Of a DNA stretch of 64,000 nucleotides, positions 35,640 through 48,351 are shown in pieces (positions within the stretch are counted from its first letter, which is position 1; every line of letters begins with the position of its first letter). The stretch covers positions 22,643,571-22,707,570 of the forward strand of contig NC_049989.1 of assembly GCF_000003815.2 (NCBI RefSeq), in the 5' to 3' direction. The notes below the pieces were generated by a model that searched no databases, was not told where the DNA came from, and saw only the letters and a list, made by a program, of their open reading frames with translations. A program made the position numbers and the translations under genes. This stretch comes from Branchiostoma floridae (taxonomy: Eukaryota > Chordata > Leptocardii > Amphioxiformes > Branchiostomatidae).

Positions 35640-35930
35640 GCTTCACCTGCCGATCACTCTGGGAACTGAATTGTTACATTTCTGCCGATCACTCTGGGAA
35701 CTGAATTGTTACATTTCTGCCGATCACGCTGGGAACTGAATTGTTACATTTCTGCCGATCACGCTGGGAACTGAATTGTTACATTTCTGCCGATCACGCT
35801 GGGAACTGAATTGTTACATTTCTGCCGATCACGCTGGGAACTGAATTGTTACATTTCTGCCGATCACGCTGGGAACTGAATTGTTACATTTCTGCCGATC
35901 ATTCTGGGAACTGAATTGTTACATTTCTGA
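35640..35930. repeat. 35-bp minisatellite, 8 copies
   Basis: The core is CTGCCGATCACGCTGGGAAC followed by TGAATTGTTACATTT. Copies are nearly identical. Confidence 0.95.
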
Positions 35931-36169
35931 CTACTATTTGAGTTCTCGATTCTTTTCAGGTGACAGCCATTTTTAAGGGGGGTGTGATATCTTCCAAGCC
36001 ATCAGCCAATGTGAATGTTGTGTTTCATGTTTTGTCTACATTACAGGGTTTGTGGAGAAATGAAGGAAGCAGTGGTTGTGTGTAATTTGGTCCATATCTA
36101 GTAGTAAAGGAAGGAGACGGTATTTTACATTTCAAAGACAACAACTTTATAGTGTCTTTATTGGCTATA

Positions 36170-36375
36170 AACTAACCACGGCACATCCTGCAGTGCCTAA
36201 ACAAGGGCGTTATAAACTAACCACGGCACATCCTGCAGTGCCTTAACTAACCACGGCACATCCTGCAGTGCCTTAACTAACCACGGCACCTCCTGCGGTG
36301 CCTTAACTAACCACGGCACATCCTGCAGTGCCTTAACTAACCACGGCACCTCCTGCGGTGCCTTAACAAGGGCGT
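36170..36375. repeat. 30-bp minisatellite, about 6 copies
   Basis: The core is CTAACCACGGCACATCCTGC followed by AGTGCCTTAA. Confidence 0.9.
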
Positions 36376-36708
36376 TGCAAATATTGATCTCTGTCTGTAT
36401 CCAGTCTTATGGAGCTGGACCGCAAACCTCCGAAGTTGGCCCAGAAACGGCTCCTGAGAGCGCCTGGCTTAATCCCTCTCATCTCGTACGGAGATTAATG
36501 TCCTCATGAAGCCATGCTTTATGCGGCTGTAGCCGGGAGCGATGCGCGGAACATATTTAGGCCATTTCCATCTACATCTACAATGTATCTGTCTTCAGTG
36601 TGGAAACAACAAGTGGAGAAGTACGTCTAACTCAGCTGACGGTTTTCTGTAAGTGGACCAGCTCGGTGGTCTATAGGACACATTAACGTCAGCCACGTGC
36701 CGCACGGT

Positions 36709-39700
36709 CTGTCATACTGTATAACCTGGCGTTGTGCTCGTCTCCTGACCTGTCATACTGTATAACCTGGCGTTGTGCTCGTCTCCTGACCTGTCATACT
36801 GTATAACCTGGCGTTGTGCTCGTCTCCGGACCTGTCATACTGTATAACCTGGCGTTGTGCTCGTCTCCTCACCTGTCATACTGTATAACCTGTCGTTATG
36901 CTCGTCTCCTCACCTGTCATACTGTATAACCTGGCGTTGTGCTCGTCTCTCAATCTGTCATACTGTATAACCTGGCGTTGTGCTCGTCTCCTGACCTGTC
37001 ATACTGTATAACCTGGCGTTGTGCTCGTCTCCTGACCTGTCATACTGTATAACCTGGCGTTGTGCTCGTCTCCTGGCCTGTCATACTGTATAACCTGGCG
37101 TTGTGCTCGTCTCCTGACCTGTCATACTGTATAACCTGGCGTTGTGCTCGTCTCCTCACCTGTCATACTGTATAACCTGGCGTTGTGCTCGTCTCCTGAC
37201 CTGTCATACTGTATAACCTGGCGTTGTGCTCGTCTCCTGACCTGTCATACTGTATAACCTGTCGTTGTGCTCGGCTCCTGACCTGTCATACTGTATAACC
37301 TGGCGTTGTGCTCGTCTCCTGACCTGTCATACTGTATAACCTGGCGTTGTGCTCGTCTCCTGACCTGTCATACTGTATAACCTGGCGTTGTGCTCGTCTC
37401 CTGACCTGTCATACTGTATAACCTGGCGTTGTGCTCGTCTCTCAACCTGTCATACTGTATAACCTGGCGTTGTGCTCGTCTCCCGACCTGTCATACGGTA
37501 TAACCTGTCGTTATGCTCGTCTCCTGACCTGTCATACTGTATAACCTGGCGTTGTGCTCGTCTCCTCACCTGTCATACTGTATAACCTGGCGTTGTGCTC
37601 GTCTCCTGACCTGTCATACTGTATAACCTGGCGTTGTGCTCGTCTCCTGGCCTGTCATACTGTATAACCTGGCGTTGTGCTCGTCTCCTGGCCTGTCATA
37701 CTATATAACCTGGCGTTGTGCTCGTCTCTCAACCTGTCATACGTTGTGCTCGTCTCCTGACCTGTCATACTGTATAACCTGGCGTTGTGCTCGTCTCCTG
37801 ACCTGTCATACGGTATAACCTGGCGTTGTGCTCGTCTCCTGACCTGTCATACGGTATAACCTGGCGTTGTGCTCGTCTCCTGACCTGTCATACTGTATAA
37901 CCTGGCGTTGTGTTCGTCTCCTGACCTGTCATACTGTATAACCTGGCGTTGTGCTCGTCTCCTGACCTGTCATACTGTATAACCTGGCGTTGTGTTCGTC
38001 TCCTGACCTGTCATACTGTATAACCTGGCGTTGTGCTCGTCTCTCAATCTGTCATACTGTATAACCTGGCGTTGTGCTCGTCTCTCAATCTGTCATACTG
38101 TATAACCTGGCGTTATGCTCGTCTCCTGACCTGTCATACTGTATAACCTGGCGTTGTGCTCGTCTCCTGACCTGTCATACTGTATAACCTGGCGTTGTGC
38201 TCGTCTCTCAACCTGTCATACTGTATAACCTGGCGTTGTGCTCGTCTCCTGACCTGTCATACTGTATAACCTGGCGTTGTGCTCGTCTCCTGACCTGTCA
38301 TACGGTATAACCTGGCGTTGTGCTCGTCTCTCAACCTGTCATACTGTATAACCTGGCGTTGTGCTCGTCTCCTGACCTGTCATACGGTATAACCTGTCGT
38401 TGTGCTCGTCTCCTGACCTGTCATACTGTATAACCTGTCGTTGTGCTCGTCTCCTGACCTGTCATACTGTATAACCTGGCGTTGTGCTCGTCTCCTGACC
38501 TGTCATACTGTATAACCTGGCGTTGTGCTCGTCTCTTAATCTGTCATACTGTATAACCTGGCGTTATGCTCGTCTCCTGACCTGTCATACTGTATAACCT
38601 GGCGTTGTGCTCGTCTCCTGACCTGTCATACTGTATAACCTGGCGTTGTGTTCGTCTCCTGACCTGTCATACTGTATAACCTGTCGTTGTGCTCGTCTCC
38701 TGACCTGTCATACTGTATAACCTGGCGTTGTGTTCGTCTCCTGACCTGTCATACTGTATAACCTGGCGTTGTGCTCGTCTCCTGACCTGTCATACTGTAT
38801 AACCTGGCGTTGTGCTCGTCTCCTGACCTGTCATACTGTATAACCTGGCGTTGTGCTCGTCTCTCGACCTGTCATACTGTATAACCTGGCGTTGTGCTCG
38901 TCTCCTGACCTGTCATACTGTATAACCTGGCGTTGTGCTCGTCTCCTGACCTGTCATACTGTATAACCTGGCGTTGTGCTCGTCTCCTGACCTGTCATAC
39001 TGTATAACCTGTCGTTGTGCTCGTCTCCTGACCTGTCATACTGTATAACCTGGCGTTGTGCTCGTCTCCTGACCTGTCATACTGTATAACCCGGCGTTGT
39101 GCTCGTCTCCTGACCTGTCATACTGTATAACCAGGCGTTGTGCTCGTCTCGTGACCTGTCATACTGTATAACCTGGCGTTGTGCTCGTCTCCTGACCTGT
39201 CATACTGTATAACCTGGCGTTGTGCTCGTCTCCTGACCTGTCATACTGTATAACCAGGCGTTGTGCTCGTCTCTTGACCTGTCATACTGTATAACCTGGC
39301 GTTGTGCTCGTCTCCTGACCTGTCATACTGTATAACCTGGCGTTGTGCTCGTCTCCTGACCTGTCATACTGTATAACCTGGCGTTGTGCTCGTCTCTCAA
39401 CCTGTCATACTGTATAACCTGGCGTTGTGCTCGTCTCCCGACCTGTCATACGGTATAACCTGTCGTTATGCTCGTCTCCTGACCTGTCATACTGTATAAC
39501 CTGGCGTTGTGCTCGTCTCCCGACCTGTCATACGGTATAACCTGTCGTTATGCTCGTCTCCTGACCTGTCATACGGTATAACCTGTCGTTATGCTCGTCT
39601 CCTGACCTGTCATACTGTATAACCTGTCGCTGTGCTGGTCTCCTGACCTGTCATACTGTATAACCTGGCGTTGTGTTCGTCTCCTGACCTGTCATACTGT

Positions 39701-40070
39701 ATAACCTGGCGTTGTGCTCGTCTCTCCACCTGTCATACTGTATAACCTGGCGTTGTGTTCGTCTCCTGACCTGTCATACTGTATAACCTGGCGTTGTGCT
39801 CGTCTCTCCACCTGTCATACTGTATAACCTGTCGTTATGCTCGTCTCCTGACCTGTCATACTGTATAACCTGTCGCTGTGCTCGTCTCCTGACCTGTCAT
39901 ACTGTATAACCTGGCGTTGTGTTCGTCTCCTGACCTGTCATACGGTATAACCTGTCGTTATGCTCGTCTCCTGACCTGTCATACGGTATAACCTGTCGTT
40001 ATGCTCGTCTCCTCACCTGTCATACTGTATAACCTGGCGTTGTGCTCGTCTCCTGACCTGTCATACTGAT
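36709..40070. repeat. 41-bp satellite-like array, about 82 copies (3.4 kb)
   Basis: The largest array in the window. The core is TGTCATACTGTATAACC, then TGGCGTTGTGCTCGTCTCC. The period of 41 was measured at 36721/36762. Variants are few (GGCGTTG/GTCGTTA, ACTGTAT/ACGGTAT, CTCCTGAC/CTCTCAAC) and recur in blocks. It is essentially noncoding. Confidence 0.97.
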
Positions 40071-40890
40071 ACTCCACTCTCGCCGCGCCATCCACCCGAG
40101 CCGTTTCCTGCAGGACTTACCGTAGCGCAGATCACGCCGCCGATAAGCGACAAAAGGCCGTTTTCTTGGGTTTCGGCAGAGATGATATCCGACTGGTCTC
40201 GAGATGGCTTTACTACTACCTGTGGACACTCAAGACCTTTAATTCGCACCTGGATTAAGGTGTTCTTGGAGCGAAAGTGAAAATGGGAAGGTGCATTAAT
40301 GGTAGGCAGTGACCACAAAACAACCCATCAGACGTTAGTTCATCATGAGCCCCATGGCACCGATCAGATAAAGTACCGGTCGGCGGTTAGTCGGCCTGCA
40401 GAAGCCGGCCAGCCTGCCAGTCAATGCCGCCTCCATCAGCCGGGCGAGCTCTTCATCAGGCCGGTGCAACGCCCAGCCACCAGCTCAGCAGTGTCACCAG
40501 ATAACAGCACTGAGCAGCATTCAGCCTACCGCCGGCCGGACGATGGATTTACGGCAACTTTTGTTTCCCGGCAAGTTTTAAGCGTAGTTCTTGACTTTGC
40601 GGAGTTGATCATGAGCTCGTTCCGGGCGCCCTTGGTCGTTGTTATAATCCCGGCGATCCCTCATGTGGCAGATAAAGAAAGGATCTTCAGAGGCGGCCAT
40701 ATTTCTCCCTTATCGGGCGCGTTAACGCGGCTATTCCCGCGGTATCAGCGCCACTTCCCCGCAGCTGATCAATAGTCCGCCCGGGAAGAGGAGACGCGAG
40801 TTTAATGGCTTCGACTTTCCCAAAAGTTGGCAACTATCGGGAAGAGGGGCCGCGAACTTTTCATGTCATCTGTTGAGCTTTTCCAGTTGG
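40071..40890. other. GC-rich low-repeat DNA
   Basis: A GTAAGT-like donor lies on the minus strand near 40120 after a short open stretch, but no acceptor or family supports an exon. A 158-codon plus-strand frame (40299-40775) is of biased, arbitrary composition. Confidence 0.4.
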
Positions 40891-40899
40891 AGTTCTTTC

Positions 40900-41246
40900 C
40901 ACTAGAAGGTATCAAACATGTAGTAATAGAATTTACAGAAAAATTACAGAAAATTTACAAAAAAAAATTAACAGGCATAAAGATATGTGGCGGTGCAAAG
41001 GAGCAATTTTCCTGACATTTCTTGACCAGTGCAATGAACTTCTTTCAAGTCAAAAACATTCTGTATTTGTTTCACATTGTACACTCTGTTCTTCGAATAT
41101 TGCATAGCCTTAAATCTACATTTATTGTTACATTATTAACATTATGCTGCTATATAGCTAGTTGTCTTATACAATATACTTAAGTTTGCCTTACTTTGTA
41201 CCCGTCTTATAAATGTTGTGCAGTAAACTTTGACTTGACTTGACTT
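40900..41246 (+). mobile_element. Probable 3' end of a non-LTR retrotransposon (CR1/L2-like)
   Basis: AT-rich noncoding sequence ends in ATGTTGTGCAGTAAACTTTG and then short TGACT repeats (41231-41246). Short tandem words instead of poly(A) are typical of CR1/L2-type 3' ends. No reverse-transcriptase frame is present. Confidence 0.35.
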
Positions 41247-41334
41247 TCACGACTTTCAACTAGACGTTTCCAAAACTCAAACTCCGAACACGCTACTCCG
41301 GGCTCAGGGCGCTACACAGCTAGGTGTCCTCGCG

Positions 41335-41585
41335 TCCGGAGCCGGCCCGAACACCATCCGAAGCCGTCCCGAGCACCGTCCCAAACACCGTCCGTCTGGA
41401 ACCGTCCCAAGCACCGTACCTCCGGAGCCGACCCGAACACCGTCCGAAGCCGTCCCAAACACCGTCCTGCGCCCGTCCCGAACGCCGTCCGGAGCCGTCC
41501 CGAACACCGTCCCGAACACCGTCCGTCCGGAACCGTCCCGAACACCGTCCGGCCGGAGCCGTCCCGAACACCGTCCGGCCGAGCA
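41335..41585. repeat. GC-rich minisatellite of CGTCCCGAACACCGTCCG words
   Basis: Irregular units of about 19-30 bp with CCGTCCCGAACACCGTC and GGAGCCGTCC. Open on several frames, as expected for stop-free units. Confidence 0.85.
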
Positions 41586-41696
41586 GTAAGTGATCTGACT
41601 CAACATCTACATCTATGCTTTACTGGGCAAAGCCCCCTTCAGGGGCATCCCGCCCAGGTGAGACAAACGAGGTGCCGGTGACTCGCCGGTGGCTAA

Positions 41697-41995
41697 TGTC
41701 GGATTAACCTGCGGCACGGAGGATGGGTTATCCCCCCCCTCCCATCGTTAACCTGCGGCACGGAGGATGGGTTATCCCCCCCCTCCCATCGTTAACCTGC
41801 GGCACGGAGGATGGGTTATCCCCCCCCCCCCTCCCATCGTTAACCTGCGGCACGGAGGATGGGTTATACCCCCCCTCCCATCGCTAGCCTGCGGCACGGA
41901 GGATGGGTTATACCCCCCCCCAATATCGTTAACCTGTGTCACGAGGTATAAGTTATCCCCCCCCCCTCCCATCGCTAACCGGTGTCACGCAGGAT
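41697..41995. repeat. 45-bp minisatellite, about 6-7 copies, with C-runs
   Basis: The core is GTTAACCTGCGGCACGGAGG followed by ATGGGTTAT and runs of 6-11 C. Confidence 0.9.
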
Positions 41996-42560
41996 GAGTT
42001 ACCCCTACCCCCTCCTCTCGCCCAGGCCAGGAAAGCTTAAGGTTCAGTGCTTATCGCACCGCTTGCCCGGCAGGAGCAGAACTTCGCCAGCCCGTCGCCA
42101 GACAAGTCGTTGGGAGCGGCAATGGCCCGTTAAGGGCTGGACACCTTTATTCTCCGCGCGTTCCTCCAGCCTGCCGGAGTGATTCCGCGCGCCACGGACC
42201 GTTTTCCCAGGCGATGGGGCTTGGCAGAGATCTTAACACGGATTTATTGAACACATTTCAAGACTTAGCGCCTGTATTGACGAAATATTCTAGTCGCGCC
42301 ATTCACTTCCATTCAGCGATGTCTTATTTCTGACTCGGCCTTACTATGAGGAGCGGCGGGCGTCAATGTTATCGCTGGTTCTACCGCCGCAGCCGGGCCG
42401 CAATTTCCTTACAATGCCTCGGCCCATGGTAGGGTTTATTGTGGCAAACGTCATCGGAGCAGCCATGATGGCTGTACTATCTCCTGCTATGCTTTATAGC
42501 GGCCGATCCTCCCGCGCAACGTCGGATAAAGATTAAGTGTGGATGTAGAACTGAGCTGCA
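41996..42560. other. Low-repeat DNA
   Basis: No gene recognised. Confidence 0.45.
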
Positions 42561-42564
42561 ATCG

Positions 42565-42990
42565 ATGCGGGCCTGGGTGTGCTGGGATAGCGTGTGGGGT
42601 CTGGGTGTGCTGGTATAGCGGTGTGGGGGCTGGGTGTGCTGGTATAGCGGTGTGGGTCTGGGTGTGCTGGGATAGCAGTGTGGGGGCTGGGTGTGCTGGG
42701 ATAGCAGTGTGGGGGCTGGGTGTGCTGGGATAGCGGTGTGGGGTCTGGGTGTGCAGGGATAGCAGTGTGGGGTCTGGGTGTGTTGGGATAGCGGTGTGAG
42801 GTCTGGGTGTGCTGGGATAGCGTGTGGGGTCTGGGTGTGCTGGGATAGCGGTGTGGGGTCTGGGTGTGCTGGGATAGCGTGTGGGGTCTGGGTGTGCTGG
42901 GATAGCGTGTGGGCTCTGGGTGTGCTGGGATAGCGTGTGGGGTCTGGGTGTGCTGGGATAGCGGTGTGGGGGCTGTTTGTGCTGGGATAG
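42565..42990. repeat. 28/29-bp minisatellite, about 15 copies
   Basis: The core is CTGGGTGTGCTGGGATAGCG followed by GTGTGGGG. Confidence 0.92.
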
Positions 42991-42997
42991 CCGTCAG

Positions 42998-45045
42998 GAC
43001 TGAGTCAGACCGACAGGAGCGAGTCAGGCCGTCAGGAGCGAGTCAGGAGCGAGTCAGGCCGCCAGGAGCGAGTCAGGCCGACAGGATCGAGTCAGGCCGC
43101 CAGGAGCGAGTCAGGCCGTCAGGGGCGAGTCAGGCCGTCAGGAGCGAGTCAGGAACGAGTCAGGCCGAGAGGAGCGAGTCAGGCCGACAGGAGCGAGTCA
43201 GGCCGACAGGAGCGAGTCAGGCCGTCAGGAGCGAGTGAGGCCGACAGGAGCGAGTCAGGCCGTCAGGAGCGAGTCAGGCCGTCAGGAGCGAGTCAGGAGC
43301 GAGTCAGGCCGACAGGAGCGAGTCAGGCCGCCAGGAGCGAGTCAGGCCGCCAGGAGCGAGTCAGGCCGTCAGGAGCGAGTCAGGCCGACAGGAGCGAGTC
43401 AGGCCGTCAGGAGCGAGTCAGGAGCGAGTCAGGCCGCCAGGAGCGAGTCAGGCCGTCAGGAGCGAGTCAGGCCGACAGGAGCGAGTCAGGCCGTCAGGAG
43501 CGAGTCAAGCCATCAGGAGCGAGTCAGGCCGTCAGGAGCGAGTCAGGTCGACAGGAGCGAGTCAGGCTGTCAGGAGCGAGTCGGGCCGACAGGAGTGAGT
43601 CAGGAGCGAGTCAGGCCATCAGGAGCGAGTCAGGAGCGAGTCAGGAGCGAGTCAGACCGACAGGAGCGAGTCAGGAGCGACTCAGGAGCGAGTCAGACCG
43701 ACAGGAGCGAGTCAGGCCGCCAGGAGCGAGTCAGGCCGACAGGATCGAGTCAGGCCGCCAGGAGCGAGTCAGGCCGTCAGGGGCGAGTCAGGCCGTCAGG
43801 AGCGAGTCAGGCCGACAGGAGCGAGTCAGGCCGTCAGGAGCGAGTCAGGCCGACAGGAGCGAGTCAGGCCGTCAGGAGCGAGTCTGGCCGTCAGGAGCGA
43901 GTCAGGAACGAGTCAGGCCGACAGGAGCGAGTCAGGCCGACAGGAGCGAGTCAGGCCGACAGGAGCGAGTCAGGCCGTCAGGCGCGAGTGAGGCCGACAG
44001 GAGCGAGTCAGGCCGTCAGGAGCGAGTCAGGCCGTCAGGAGCGAGTCAGGAACGAGTCAGGCCGACAGGAGCGAGTCAGGCCGTCAGGAGCGAGTCAGGC
44101 CGACAGGAGCGAGTCAGACCGTCAGGAGCGAGTCAGGAGCGAGTCAGGCCGCCAGGAGCGAGTCAGGCCGTCAGGAGCGAGTCATGCCGACAGGAGCGAG
44201 TCAGGCCGACAGGAGCGAGTCAGGCCGCCAGGAGCGAGTCAGGCCGTCAGGAGCGAGTCAGGCCGTCAGGAGCGAGTCAGGAACGAGTCAGGCCGAGAGG
44301 AGCGAGTCAGGCCGACAGGAGCGAGTCAGGCCGACAGGAGCGAGTCAGGCCGTTAGGAGCGAGTGAGGCCGACAGGAGCGAGTCAGGCCATCAGGAGCGA
44401 GTCAGGCCGTCAGGAGCGAGTCAGGAGCGAGTCAGGCCGACAGGAGCGAGTCAGGCCGCCAGGAGCGAGTCAGGCCGTCAGGAGCGAGTCAGGCCGACAG
44501 GAGCGAGTCAGGCCGTCAGGAGCGAGTCAGGCCGTCAGGAGCGAGTCAGGAACGAGTCAGGCCGACAGGAGCGAGTCAGGCCGTCAGGAGCGAGTCAGGA
44601 ACGAGTCAGGCCGACAGGAGCGAGTCAGGAACGAGTCAGGCCGACAGGAGCGAGTCAGGCCGTCAGGAGCGAGTCAGGAACGAGTCAGGCCGACAGGAGC
44701 GAGTCAGGCCGTCAGGAGCGAGTCAGGCCGTCAGGAGCGAGTCAGGAACGAGTCAGGCCGACAGGAGCGAGTCAGGCCGTCAGGAGCGAGTCAGGCCGTC
44801 AGGAGCGAGTCAGGCCGTCAGGAGCGAGTCAGGAACGAGTCAGGCCGACAGGAGCGAGTCAGGCCGTCAGGAGCGAGTCAGGAACGAGTCAGGCCGACAG
44901 GAGCGAGTCAGGAACGAGTCAGGCCGTCAGGATCGAGTCAGGAACGAGTCAGGCCGACAGGAGCGAGTCAGGCCGTCAGGAGCGACTCGATCAGGCCAAC
45001 AGGACCCAGCAAAGCCGTCAGGAGCGAGTCAGGTCGTTTGTCTTG
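42998..45045. repeat. 19-bp minisatellite with 11/12-bp variants, about 2 kb
   Basis: The unit is GAGCGAGTCAGGCCGTCAG, with GCCGACAG and GCCGCCAG variants and short AGGAACGAGTC or AGGAGCGAGTC units inserted. Three 19-bp units make a 19-residue peptide period, explaining frames up to 373 codons. Long blocks recur, for example 43135-43260 and 44275-44370. Confidence 0.97.
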
Positions 45046-45049
45046 CCGT

Positions 45050-45470
45050 GACGGATGAGCCGGTTCCCTGCAGGCCCGGCGGCTACAAAACTCGGTTCCA
45101 GCCGGCCGCGTGATTTAGAGTCTCGGCTCCGCGTTGCCGCCATGATGTACAGAGCGCTGTTGTCCCTTCCAGCGTCGTTTGGCATGTCGCCGTTCGTCAC
45201 TATTTTTTGTCTTCTCCGACAGCGAGGCGCGAAACCAGCGACAAACTCATCATTTTCCCGCCATAACCGCCCGAGGGGCGCTAATCGAGGAATGGGTTCA
45301 ATTCTGTCGTCTGTTTGCGTCATTGAGCAAATCTCCCCCCTCCCCACATCGCATAATTCAATAACCACGCATCGGTAGCACTGTTGCGGGCAGCGGAGCA
45401 TTTACTACAGACTAGATTGTGAGTTGCTTGTCCAGGCGAGTAAATAAATTTATTCTATTATTTTCGTATT
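45050..45470. other. Low-repeat DNA between two large arrays
   Basis: TTTTCCCGCCATAA (E2F-like) lies at 45253. No supported exon. Confidence 0.45.
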
Positions 45471-45476
45471 TTGGGT

Positions 45477-47395
45477 ACTTCTGGGTTCTTCTGTAGTCTC
45501 CGCTACTAGAGCCTTCTGGAATCTCCACTTCTGCGGCCTTCTGTAGTCTCCACTACTGCGGCCTTCTGTAGTCTCACTACTGCGGCCTTCTGTAGTCTCC
45601 ACTACTGGGGCCTTCTGTAGTCTCACTTCTGAGGCCTTCTGTAGTCTCCGCTACTGCGGCCTTCTGTAGTCTCCACTACTGAGGCCTTCTGTAGTCTCAC
45701 TTCTGAGGCCTTCTGTAGTCTCCGCTACTGCGGCCTTCTGTAGTCTCCACTACTGGGGCCTTCTGTAGTCTCCGCTACTGGGGCCTTCTGTAGTCTTCAC
45801 TACTGGGGCCTTCTGTAGTCTCACTACTGGGGACTTCTGTAGTCTCCACTACTGCGGCCTTCTGTAGTCTCACTACTGCGGCCTTCTGTAGTCTCCACTA
45901 CTAGAGCCTTCTGTAATCTCCACTTCTGCGGCCTTCTGTAGTCTCCACTACTGCGGCTTTCTGTAGTCTCACTACTGCGGCCTTCTGTAGTCTCCACTAC
46001 TGGGGCCTTCTGTAGTCTCCGCTACTGGGGCCTTCTGTAGTCTTCACTACTGCGGCCTTCTGTAGTCTCACTACTGCGGCCTTCTGTAGTCTCCACTACT
46101 GCGGCCTTCTGTAGTCTCACTACTGCGGCCTTCTGTAGTCTCCACTACTGGGGCCTTCTGTAGTCTCCGCTACTGCTGCCTTCTGTAGTCTCCGCTACTG
46201 CGGCCTTCTGTAGTCTCCACTCCTAAGGCCTTCTGTAGTCTCACTACTGGGGCCTTCTGTAGTCTCACTACTGGGGTCTTCTGTAGTCTCCACTACTGGG
46301 GCCTTCTGTAGTCTCACTACTGGGGCCTTCTGTAGTCTCCGCTACTGCGGCCTTCTGTAGTCTCACTACTGCGGCCTTCTGTAGTCTCCACTACTGCGGC
46401 CTTCTGTAGTCTCCACTACTGGGGCCTTCTGTAGTCTCACTACTGGGGCCTTCTGTAGTCTCCACTACTGCGGCCTTCTGTAGTCTCACTACTGGGGCCT
46501 TCTGTAGTCTCCACTACTGGGGCCTTTTGTAGTCTCACTACTGGGGTCTTCTGTAGTCTCCACTACTGGGGCCTTCTGTAGTCTCACTACTGGGGCCTTC
46601 TGTAGTCTCCGCTACTGCGGCCTTCTGTAGTCTCACTACTGCGGCCTTCTGTAGTCTCCACTACTGAGGCCTTCTGTAGTCTCCACTACTGGGGCCTTCT
46701 GTAGTCTCACTACTGGGGCCTTCTGTAGTCTCCACTACTGCGGCCTTCTGTAGTCTCACTACTGGGGCCTTCTGTAGTCTCCACTACTGGGGCCTTCTGT
46801 AGTCTCACTACTGGGGCCTTCTGTAGTCTCCGCTACTGCGGCCTTCTGTAGTCTCACTACTGCGGCCTTCTGTAGTCTCCACTACTGAGGCCTTCTGTAG
46901 TCTCCACTACTGGGGCCTTCTGTAGTCTCCGCTACTGCGGCCTTCTGTAGTCTCACTACTGGGGCCTTCTGTAGTCTCCACTACTGCAGCCTTCTGTAGT
47001 CTCCACTACTGGGGTCTTCTGTAGTCTCCGCTACTGCGGCCTTCTGTAGTCTCCGCTACTGCGGCCTTCTGTAGTCTCACTACTGCAGCCTTCTGTAGTC
47101 TCCATTACTGCGGCCTTCTGTAGTCTCCACTACTGCAGCCTTCTGTAGTCTCCGCTACTGCGGCCTTCTGTAGTCTCACTACTGCAGCCTTCTGTAGTCT
47201 CCATTACTGGGGCCTTCTGTAGTCTCCGCTATTGGAGCCTTCTGTAGTCTCCGCTATTGGAGCCTTCTGTAGACTCTACTTCTGGGGCCTTCTGTAGTCT
47301 CCGCTATTGGAGCCTTCTGTAGTCTCCGCTATTGGGGCCTTCTGTAGACTCTACTTCTGGGGCCTTCTGTGGTCTCTACTACGGGAGCCTTCGGT
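45477..47395. repeat. 22-24 bp minisatellite, about 80 copies (1.9 kb)
   Basis: The core is GGCCTTCTGTAGTCTC, followed by CACTACTGC, CCACTACTGGG or CGCTACTGC. A larger block also repeats: the rare variant CTGGGGTCTT at 46271 and 46541 marks a 270-bp period. Confidence 0.95.
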
Positions 47396-47554
47396 AGTCT
47401 GCGTGTACGTGTGTATTTGTATGCCTGTGTGTGTTCTCTCTGTGTGTTTTGTGTATGTATGCATGTATGTGTTCTGTGTGGGTTTGTTTAATTGTGTTCT
47501 CTGTGTGTATGTATGTGCGCACGCTAGTTTATGTATGTGTATGTGTAAGCCTGA

Positions 47555-47720
47555 TCGTGTGAGTTCACGTGGCGCAGTCGGCAATGCGTTTGGTTCAGGC
47601 CCAAGAGGTCATGAGTTCGAATCACTGCCGTGTCACTGATCTTGTGCCCTTGCGAAAGGCACTTTACACGCCTTTTTCACATCACTAAGGTGTAAATGAG
47701 TACCAAGCTGTGGCTAGAGG
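47555..47720 (+). mobile_element. tRNA-derived SINE (Leu-like head)
   Basis: A tRNA-like head has box A TGGCGCAGTCGG (47570-47581) and box B GAGTTCGAATCAC (47613-47625). Between them TTGG-TTCAGGC-CCAA folds as a 4-bp anticodon stem with a 7-base loop reading CAG, so the source may be tRNA-Leu. The T stem is degenerate, so it is not a working tRNA. The body follows with TTGTGCCCTTGCGAAAGGCA and GGTGTAAATGAGTACC, a type of conserved core seen in invertebrate SINEs. The 3' end is not defined. Confidence 0.6.
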
Positions 47721-47879
47721 AGTGACAGTCCTTTGTGGCAGTGATAGGCATTCGGGCCATGTTCGGGCATCACGCACCCGCTATACACGAGTCAGGGGTA
47801 GGAGGAACCCCTCGCATCTTTGGTCGGAAGTCCTCCTAGAAGACGGAAACTCCAAACAACAAACCTGCATCTGCTGGGG

Positions 47880-48350
47880 CCGTCTTACACGCGGCATTTA
47901 GTTCTTGTCCTTTCTGGAACTTCGTGCGCCAGTAGACGAGAGGGTGGAGAAGGACACCTCTTGTTTACCTTAAAACGTCACGTGCAGTCCACCGGGCAGA
48001 TGGCGACTGTCTGCATACCATTGAGACTGATGGATGCCAACATGTACGGACGTGAATTGAAGCCCGTGTACAGTCTCGCCATCAGGACCGTTCCCAGCCT
48101 GCTAATAGATACACACTCTGCAGTGTTATTTGCGCAGTTTTGCCCCACGGCCCAAAGAAATTGAATGGCATTTTCTACGTCCGCCCTCCAAGCGAAACCA
48201 ATGTTAACATTAATGTAGAACTGTTGTACGACTTCCGCTGAGATGGACTTGTGCAACGAAATGGCCGCTTCCCAAGTCACGTCCATTAGAGCGTTCCGCC
48301 GTTATGGGAAGTTATTTTCTCCTTCTGTTCAATTGTCTCTGCCACTTGGA
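47880..48350. other. Low-repeat DNA with an unassigned 102-codon minus frame
   Basis: The frame 48286-47978 (minus) has ordinary composition (e.g. QFYINVNIGFAWRADVENAI) but no domain or splice site that I can support. It may be the far end of the neighbouring SINE or chance. Confidence 0.2.
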
Positions 48351-48351
48351 C

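Noticed and set aside
35640-35930. Could the regular repeats be CRISPR arrays?
   Set aside because: Units are directly tandem with no unique spacers, and the host is an animal.
40299-40775. 158-codon plus-strand frame
   Set aside because: Arbitrary GC-rich composition, no domain and no splice support.
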